A stretch of 64,000 nucleotides of DNA from Adiantum capillus-veneris (lineage: Eukaryota; Streptophyta; Polypodiopsida; Polypodiales; Pteridaceae). The notes under the pieces are model-generated. The model saw only the letters and a list, made by a program, of their open reading frames with translations, ran no database searches and was not told where the DNA came from. This document shows positions 58,331 through 64,000 of this stretch, piece after piece. Position 1 is the first letter of the stretch. Each line of letters starts with the position of its first letter. The stretch spans positions 104,070,355 through 104,134,354 of the forward strand of contig CM043943.1 of assembly GCA_014529385.2 (NCBI GenBank), written 5' to 3'. The translations under genes were made by a program, and so were the position numbers.

Positions 58331-58830
58331 GTAGATGCTTCCAATTTTGCTATCGATTGTATACTATATAGCTCAACTAGAAGATGGGAAAATTGACTTT
58401 CCTATTTCTTATGCTAGCCGACAATTGAACATGGCGGAAAAGAATTACACCACCACCAAAAGGGAAGGATTAGGAATGATCTATGCCGCTAAAAAGTATA
58501 GATATTACCTATTAGCCAACAAGTTTGTGTTCTTTGTGGACCACCAAGCTTTGTTGTATTTGGTCAACAAGCCATGCAGCAGAAAGAATGGTGATATGGT
58601 TCATTATTCTTCTCAAATTTGATTTCACTGTGGTTGTAAAAAAGGGCACTATACATCAACGAGCAAAACATTTGTCAAGGATTGTTTCAGGAGAATTACC
58701 TAAAGGGGTAGACGATGATCTACCAGATGCCTATTTGTTCTCCGTGGAAATAGTACCTAGATGTTTGGAAAACATTGTGTCATTGATGACAATAGCCCAA
58801 GTAGATTCACAAATACACTTCCTATCACAA
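58300..58830 (+). pseudogene. GYP3p RNase H
   Basis: VFHVHVDASNFAIDCILYS (58316-58372) holds the first Asp. After a frame change the domain continues at 58335-58622 (ISYASRQLNMAEKNYTTTKR, EGLGMIYAAKKYRYYLLANK, VDHQALLYLVNKPCS). A second frame change leads to VIWFIILLKFDFTVVVKKGT and RAKHLSRIVSGELPKGVDDD. Confidence 0.85.
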
Positions 58831-60040
58831 TCAGATTAATCGAGCAATCGGCTATGTATCAATTACTAGCTGGTAGGCTATACAAAAGAAATCGAGATGG
58901 GATATTGCTCTTATGCATTAATCCTGAGGAAAAAGAACAGTACCTAAGTCAAGCACGTGTTGCCATAGTAGGACTTCACTTTGCGGAAGAACAAACTATG
59001 CAACACCCATACCTCATGTAACATTGTTTCAAATGTCACATGTTCCTAAGTGGAGTAACTATCTAGTTAATTACTTATCAAGCTGAACATTTCCTGAGGA
59101 TATGAGTAAACGCCATCAAAGATCAATTGAAACTGAAGCAAGAGACTATGCTCTTATTGGGAACCAATTGTATCGGAGAGATAAAGATCAACATTTGTGT
59201 CTTTGTGCAAATGAAAACAAGTATATGTTGATTATAGAACAAGCACATGCTGGATTAGCTGGAGGTCACTTTTCTAGTGAGACCACCGCAAGAGCAATCT
59301 TGATGGCAGGCATATGGTGGCCAACACTTTTTGCAGATGCCAAAGAATATGTTCGAAGGTGTGATGCTTGTCAACAAACAAAAACGCCAACACGTGTAGA
59401 TAGAATGCCCTTAAGACCAATGATGGGGGCTAAAGCTTTCGCAAAATGGGGTATAGAATTTGTTGGACCAATACAACCACCTGCTTATAGAACCCAAGCT
59501 CAATATATCATTGTGGCTACGGACTATTTGACCAAGTGGGCTGAGGCTAAAGCAACTCAAAAGAATGATGCCAGAACCACTGCTGCATTCTTATATGAGT
59601 ATGTATTCACGAGATATGGACTACCAATAGAGATCTGGAACTCATTTCCTCAATGAGGTAATCGAGTATTTGGTTAATGAGTTTATGGTTATCCATAACA
59701 AGTCAACTCCCTATCACCCACAAGCAAACGGACAAGCTGAGCATACGAATAAAATTCTTAGCTTGGTGCGGACTAAAGTGGTTAGTTAAGGAAGAACAGA
59801 CTGGGAAATGAATCTCCATGCTGCTCTATGGGCTTATCGAGTTTCATTCAAAACAGCTTTAAATGCTACACCCTTTAACCTTGTTTATGGTCTTGATGCC
59901 ATACTTCCAATAGAATTTTTATTGCCGACATTAAGGGTAGCACAAAATCTTGAGTGGATTGGACATGAATTGCCAGAAAGACTTGAAGATTTGGAAAAGC
60001 TAGATGAGCAAAGGCTAACTGCTGTAGCTTAAATCTATGC
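58831..60040 (+). pseudogene. GYP3p integrase, first catalytic Asp replaced by Glu
   Basis: Frame 59102-59656 includes the zinc-binding part (EQAHAGLAGGHFSSETTARA ... CDACQQTKTPTR) and the core. KWGIEFVGPIQPP (about 59446-59484) has Glu instead of the first catalytic Asp. IIVATDYLTKWAEAKATQKN is intact. A frameshift near 59635 follows (RYGLPIEIWNSFPQ). In the shifted frame PYHPQANGQAEHTNKIL keeps the catalytic Glu. The frame 59808-60032 gives the C-terminal part to EQRLTAVA. Confidence 0.85.
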
Positions 60041-60300
60041 ACAAAGGCGGAAACAAATTTTTTTTTTTTGATGCCCACTTAATCACAAAAATCTTCAAGA
60101 AAGGGGACTTAGTTTTAGTCTCCCTTAAGCAACATATTCATTGAAGATGTATCTCCAAGTGGAGCAGTAAAATTGTCCACCCTAGATGGTGAACCAATGG
60201 CTAATTGGATAGTAGTGGATGTCGTTTAAAGAAATACAATTTGCTGCTAACTAATGAATTGCTAGAAAGAATGCATGCAGCCAAGCAAAGGAAGACTAAA
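60041..60300 (+). pseudogene. GYP3p post-integrase linker
   Basis: Decayed frames with KIFKKGDLVLVSLKQHI- and TLDGEPMANWI-like text, usual after gypsy integrase, then a Leu/Arg-rich helix (ELLERMHAAKQRKTKR). A poly-T run at 60058-60069 probably causes the frameshift. Confidence 0.5.
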
Positions 60301-60879
60301 AGATAGCAGGTTATTGATGAAGCCCAAGAGGAAGCTCGGCTTCGGGTACTCAAACGGAAAGCTGCTCTCAAAAATCGACATATACCAATTGCCATCAATA
60401 CTGTGGAATTAGATGACCGACAATGGGAATTACCTAAAGACACAGTTTCAACAGATGATGATTGGTTAGACGGAATGGACCTGCACATCAAAGTACAACT
60501 CAACAATCATAGCACCAATGCTTTGGTCGACACAGGAGCTAGAGTAAATGCAGTCAGCTATTCAACATACAAGAAGGCAACAAGTCAAGCATTGACGGCA
60601 AGAATAGCGACAATCAAAGGATGCCACAAGAACCCAACTCCAACATTGGGAGCAGTCAAGTTGAACGTGATAGTACATGGATGTTCATGTCCTCATCAGT
60701 TTGTATGCTTACCAGATGAATACATGAATGAGACAATGATTCTTGGAATTCCCTGGATGCGAATATACAAAGTAGTACCAGATTGGGATACAAATCAACT
60801 AAAGCTATCCTCTAAAGGCGGGCAACTCATTGTTCCAATTGCACCAAGCAAGGAGGAATGGAAAAGAAGCAATCAGTAG
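60301..60879 (+). CDS. GYP3p second retropepsin-like domain, downstream of integrase
   Basis: The 158-codon frame 60403-60879, extended upstream by EEARLRVLKRKAALKNRHIP, has RQWELPKDTVSTDDDWLDGM, then IKVQLNNHSTNALVDTGARV (60489-60551) with an intact DTGA active site. AVKLNVIVHGCSCPHQFVCL forms the middle strands, and NETMILGIPWMRIYKVVPDW the ILG motif. The layout D-T-G-A ... I-L-G is that of retropepsins and DDI-like folds. The element already has a normal protease at 56.3-56.8 kb. This domain ends in frame at 60877. Whether it is a protease, a dUTPase-free spacer or a binding domain is unknown. Confidence 0.75.
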
Positions 60880-61530
60880 ACCAAACCACGAGGAAGTCAA
60901 TCTTCTCCATCCCCTCGACAAGCAAATGCTACAAGTAGCATGCAAGGAGTCAGGCAAGTTTGGGTACCAAAAGCACAGCTTAAGGATAAACCGTTCATAT
61001 CTGGGTGCCTAAGACTTCACCAACAAAACAAAAGACGGTTCCAAGGGTTAAAACACAAAGACGAGAATCTCCGAGCAAGGAACCTAACATGAAATTGGTT
61101 TGGAAGAAAAAGGAGCACTTACTTCTCCACGCACTGTAAAACCAATCAAGCAATGGCGAGTTAAGTCTCAAAAGACTCCATCACACCACACAGCACCAAG
61201 CAGACCAAGCTACCTATGGTGAGAAAAAGCTCAAAAGTGCTACCAACAGCTCAAGCAATCAGTATGCTGAAGCATCCTGATGGTACAATAAAACAGAGAG
61301 CACACAAGCTACAAGATTTTCTCTTTGGAAGACATCAGTAGCAAACCTCGACATCAGAAACCCTTGAGTTAATTACTCAAGACCCAACTCTTGCACAACA
61401 TAGTGGTTTGAATTGCATTGATCTTCAAAGCATGGTAGAGCCAACCACCGCTATGAATAGACACGATTGTTCAACCCATGCACATAGTCGTCCCGGAGTA
61501 CGCCATCTAGGAGGGGTAGAAAGGCACTAA
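60880..61530 (+). pseudogene. GYP3p C-terminal tail
   Basis: QVWVPKAQLKDKPFISGCLR (about 60955-61015) is followed by decayed frames, then TLELITQDPTLAQHSGLNCI and a last HLGGVERH before a stop near 61530. GYP3m has the same ending. Unknown fold. Confidence 0.6.
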
Positions 61531-61554
61531 GTACTAAGTAATTAAGGGCAATGT

Positions 61555-61578
61555 TTGAAGAGGGAGGAAAAACTTCTA
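61555..61578 (+). promoter_or_regulatory. GYP3p polypurine-like tract
   Basis: GAAGAGGGAGGAAAAA precedes TGTTAATGTGTGAT at 61579. The same arrangement is present in GYP3m (46375-46400, minus strand). Confidence 0.6.
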
Positions 61579-62920
61579 TGTTAATGTGTGATATTTTGCA
61601 AAATTACCTAATAATGCCCTTATAATTCATCATCAAGGGAAAATTCACTGATAATATCTTCCCGATCAAAAATCATTAAAAAATAGTCCTTTTTGGGTAT
61701 TTTCATCATTTTTAGTGATAATGAGGCTTAAAAATAGAAAAATCCACCAAAAAACAATAAAGCTGTGTTTTTCAATGAATTTTAATAATTATTGAATTTT
61801 CACTTTACTTTTTTAAAGAATTTTGCTATTTTCTTTGATTTTTCAAATAAACAAGTCAAAAATTAATAATAAATAGCAGGGAAGCTAAGAAGGAAAAATG
61901 GAAGACACGATGGTGATAAAAAAGATAAGGCAAACAGGCATAAAATTTTCAATGAAATCAGAAGATGGAAGCGGAAAGCCTAAATTAGGTGGCCAGGCCT
62001 ACTTTTGCAAAATTCTTGCAAAATGAGCTACAAAAACCCGATCAGGGAAATTTTTGAGTCTATAAAAGATTTCACGGCCTAGTAGAACTAACGGGGGAAT
62101 CTGGGGAAAATTGGTTCGGGAAGTCCGGGTATAGATATCCAAGGTAGGCTAAAACCACCTCATTTCCACTTGCAGCCTTTGCAGAGAGAGCTTTCTACCT
62201 CTTTCGCGCGTCTTTTTCGGAGTCCAAAATTGACTATTTTCAGCGCCATCTCACATGAGACATGAGGGGCAAGTTCTTTACTTGTCAATGATCCATTTTG
62301 TACGGCCAGTAGCTAGTCTAAATCCCTAGAAAAAACCCTAGAAACCGAGCAGTGCAGAAAGACCTACGACCAAAAATTGATCATAGCGGCCTGTTAGCTC
62401 GACCAAATCAGATGGGATTTGAACCATAGCATGCCCTAACATAATAGAACCTTTCTATATCATCAGTTGACCATTCCGCAGGGGTCGTCCCTAGTAGAAA
62501 AAAGCTAGGTTTCTGGCAGATGCCAGAATTCCGATATGACTCCACAAATAGCTTGCCTACGAGGTTCATATACAATGTATATGATTGCTTTAGTGAAATC
62601 AATCAAGCAAAGCCCTCAAAAAGCAGAAAATGGCTCGAAGGTTACAAAGTGTCAAATTCGACATACAGGGTCAAACTGACTCCAAATGAGCCAGAATTGG
62701 ACAAGTTGCTTCAAGACTATGTTGCGGACAAGTCCAAAGCTTCAAAGTTGACTGACCAACCCAACAGACAGTCTAGTCATAGAAAACGGTGATTTCAGAG
62801 TCGACAAAGCACAAAGTGATGCTGGCATGACCAATATTGACCAAATTCAATTTAAGACTTGTTTTAGGTGTATAGAATATGTCTAGGTCAAAAGCTATAA
62901 GTTTTGCAAAGAATTTGTCA
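61579..62920 (+). repeat. LTR-like region after GYP3p (right end unknown)
   Basis: It starts TGTTAATG. A promoter box GTCTATAAAAGAT is at 62059-62070. No long frame is supported (62520-62792 reads across leader-like sequence). The region aligns in reverse with 46375-45050. Where LTR stops and leader starts is unclear; no PBS is recognised. Confidence 0.5.
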
Positions 62921-62922
62921 CT

Positions 62923-63533
62923 GTTGTAAATAATCGCGATTATTTACTTTTGCATCATTTTTGCTTGGAAATTGTATCATCACCTCACCTATCATGTGTA
63001 CACACATATGACATGCCAGAAATCAAGTATGAGCCAAAATGAGCACGCATAACTTGGAAAATTGCCAAAAAACGCATAGAAGTCTTTGCAAGCCAATTTT
63101 TGGGTTATGGACAACATTTCTTGATCTAAATCACCTCATATCTCATACACAGGGTCTACACAATGCCTAGAATGAAATTGTACCAAAAAATTTTGATTTT
63201 GGTAGAAAAGTTAATAATCGCGATTATTTACTTTCTAGCCAAAATTGGGGACTTTTGATATTTTGCCATCATACATCCAAAGTACATGATGTGCTAAGCC
63301 CACTAGCCAAATTTGAACCAATTTGGAGCTCAAAATCTCAAATTTCCTTTATATCTACTATTTCAGAGACCTAAAGCCACAATCTGGTACCGTTTTCACT
63401 TAATGCATCCAAATGAGCCCATATTTCACTCAGAGTATGTGTTTGGTATATACTTTAAGCCTATGAAGCCAAATTTGCAAAAAGTTGAAAAAAATACTCA
63501 GCTCTGTAAATAATTGCAATTATTTACTTTGGT
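62923..63533 (+). repeat. Phased palindrome array, type 2, copy C
   Basis: Sites are centred at about 62936 and 63220 (both with an intact ATCGCGAT centre) and 63516 (TTGCAA core), with TAAATAAT/ATTATTTA arms. Spacing is 284 and 296 bp. Spacer text is the reverse complement of copy B. Confidence 0.92.
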
Positions 63534-63689
63534 TGCAAAAATTTGTTTTGACTTTACAGTTTTGTTCCTTGCATGTTTTATGCATCTATGCTTGTTTAGA
63601 AATTGATATGAAGCAATTTGGACCAAAATTGTCAGCATTTCAGACTAAAGGATATTTCAGAGAAAATTCTGACAAATCTGCTAACTTTG

Positions 63690-64000
63690 CACTCTATTCA
63701 CTGAACAGGAGCCATGCAAGCAGCATAGAGGGCCAAGAAAAAGCTCAACCAAAAGGAAAAGTTGCAGGAATTGCCCGCATATTAACTAGACCCAGATTCG
63801 ATCAAAGCAGCCAAGGCAGCATACCTCTCCAAAGAACAGCTAGAAGAGCATCATACTACAGTCTTCACCAGCAGATTCAAGAGTGAAGAGGGGCATTAGG
63901 TGGAGTTGCAATTCCTACCTAAATAAGTATATGATGTTGCCACAAATCCAGAGACCAAAGAAGCCAACCGCAGGCTAGGACTCAAAGACTTTTATGAACA
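63690..64000 (+). pseudogene. ORFX second copy, start only
   Basis: The frame 63485-63886 from about 63700 reads NRSHASSIEGQEKAQPKGKV, SQGSIPLQRT, and in other frames FTSRFKSEEGH, then a stop, VELQFLPK, VYDVATNPETKEANRRLGLK, DFYE. It matches the minus-strand ORFX at 35.57-35.28 kb. This copy is not interrupted by GYP2 and shows its empty insertion site near 63700-63706. It continues past the end of the window. Confidence 0.65.

Larger units (their letters stand above)
53396..61578 (+). mobile_element. GYP3p: pol-bearing OTA-type gypsy, 5' truncated
   Basis: Order on the + strand: gag, knuckles, linker, protease, linker, RT, RNase H, integrase, second retropepsin-like domain, tail, purine tract, LTR start at 61579. 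The 5' LTR, PBS and leader are missing, and the element begins inside gag at the CopD junction. RT wording (YNETFANKIKEEIEKLKEAK, FGFTNAPATFQSLM) and RNase H wording (YLLANKFVFFVDHQALLYLV) fit the plant non-chromovirus (OTA) gypsy group, and there is no chromodomain. Confidence 0.88.

Noticed and set aside
62235..62255. PBS after the GYP3p LTR (CAGCGCCATC; CAGCGCCGTC in GYP3m)
   Set aside because: It shares GCGCC with the tRNA-Asp-type PBS but lacks the TGG start and the rest of the site.

Overview
The window looks like intergenic DNA from a land plant with a large, repeat-rich nuclear genome. I see no convincing host gene, rRNA, tRNA or CRISPR array. Nearly everything recognisable is transposable element: Ty1/copia LTR retrotransposons, Ty3/gypsy elements of the Ogre/Tat/Athila (OTA) type with a tRNA-Asp-type primer binding site (TGGCGCCGTTGCC), opposed chromovirus-like gypsy ends, and a two-gene PIF/Harbinger DNA transposon. 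Long (GA)n, (GT)n and (CT)n microsatellites lie between them. This suggests a vascular plant (fern, gymnosperm or repeat-rich angiosperm); the species cannot be told from the sequence.

Layout. 1-5.1 kb: decayed + strand copia element (CopA). 5.1-11.3 kb: microsatellites, a decayed Harbinger transposase (-), a solo copia LTR (9400-10089) and the Harbinger Myb/SANT-like gene (-), which is cut by the next element. 11.3-24.4 kb: GYP1 (+), an OTA-type element with 5' LTR, PBS, a 2.9 kb leader carrying phased palindromes, gag and protease, but no RT, RNase H or integrase. Two opposed chromovirus-like 3' ends sit inside its tail. 24.4-31.5 kb: two - strand copia elements (CopB, CopC) in tandem. 31.9-32.7 kb: a decayed + strand gypsy LTR and PBS. 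33.1-35.6 kb: palindrome array and a - strand unidentified gene (ORFX). 35.6-44.3 kb: GYP2 (-), a complete gag-protease LTR element without pol, nested in the ORFX locus. 44.3-52.1 kb: palindrome array and a pol-bearing gypsy (GYP3m, -). 52.2-53.4 kb: copia 5' LTR, PBS and gag (CopD). 53.4-64 kb: the mirror-image pol-bearing gypsy (GYP3p, +), then LTR-like sequence, palindromes and the start of a second ORFX.

The most interesting signals are: (1) arrays of long perfect or near-perfect palindromes with a common ATCGCGAT centre, repeated about every 255-295 bp in four places, in two arm versions; (2) a second retropepsin-like domain encoded downstream of integrase in GYP3, with a degenerate relative in GYP1, where RT to integrase has been lost between the two protease domains; (3) the ORFX gene flanked by palindrome arrays; (4) a large inverted arrangement of the two GYP3 copies around CopD, in which the copies carry different inactivating lesions. 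GYP3-type elements may supply enzymes in trans to GYP1 and GYP2; that is inference.
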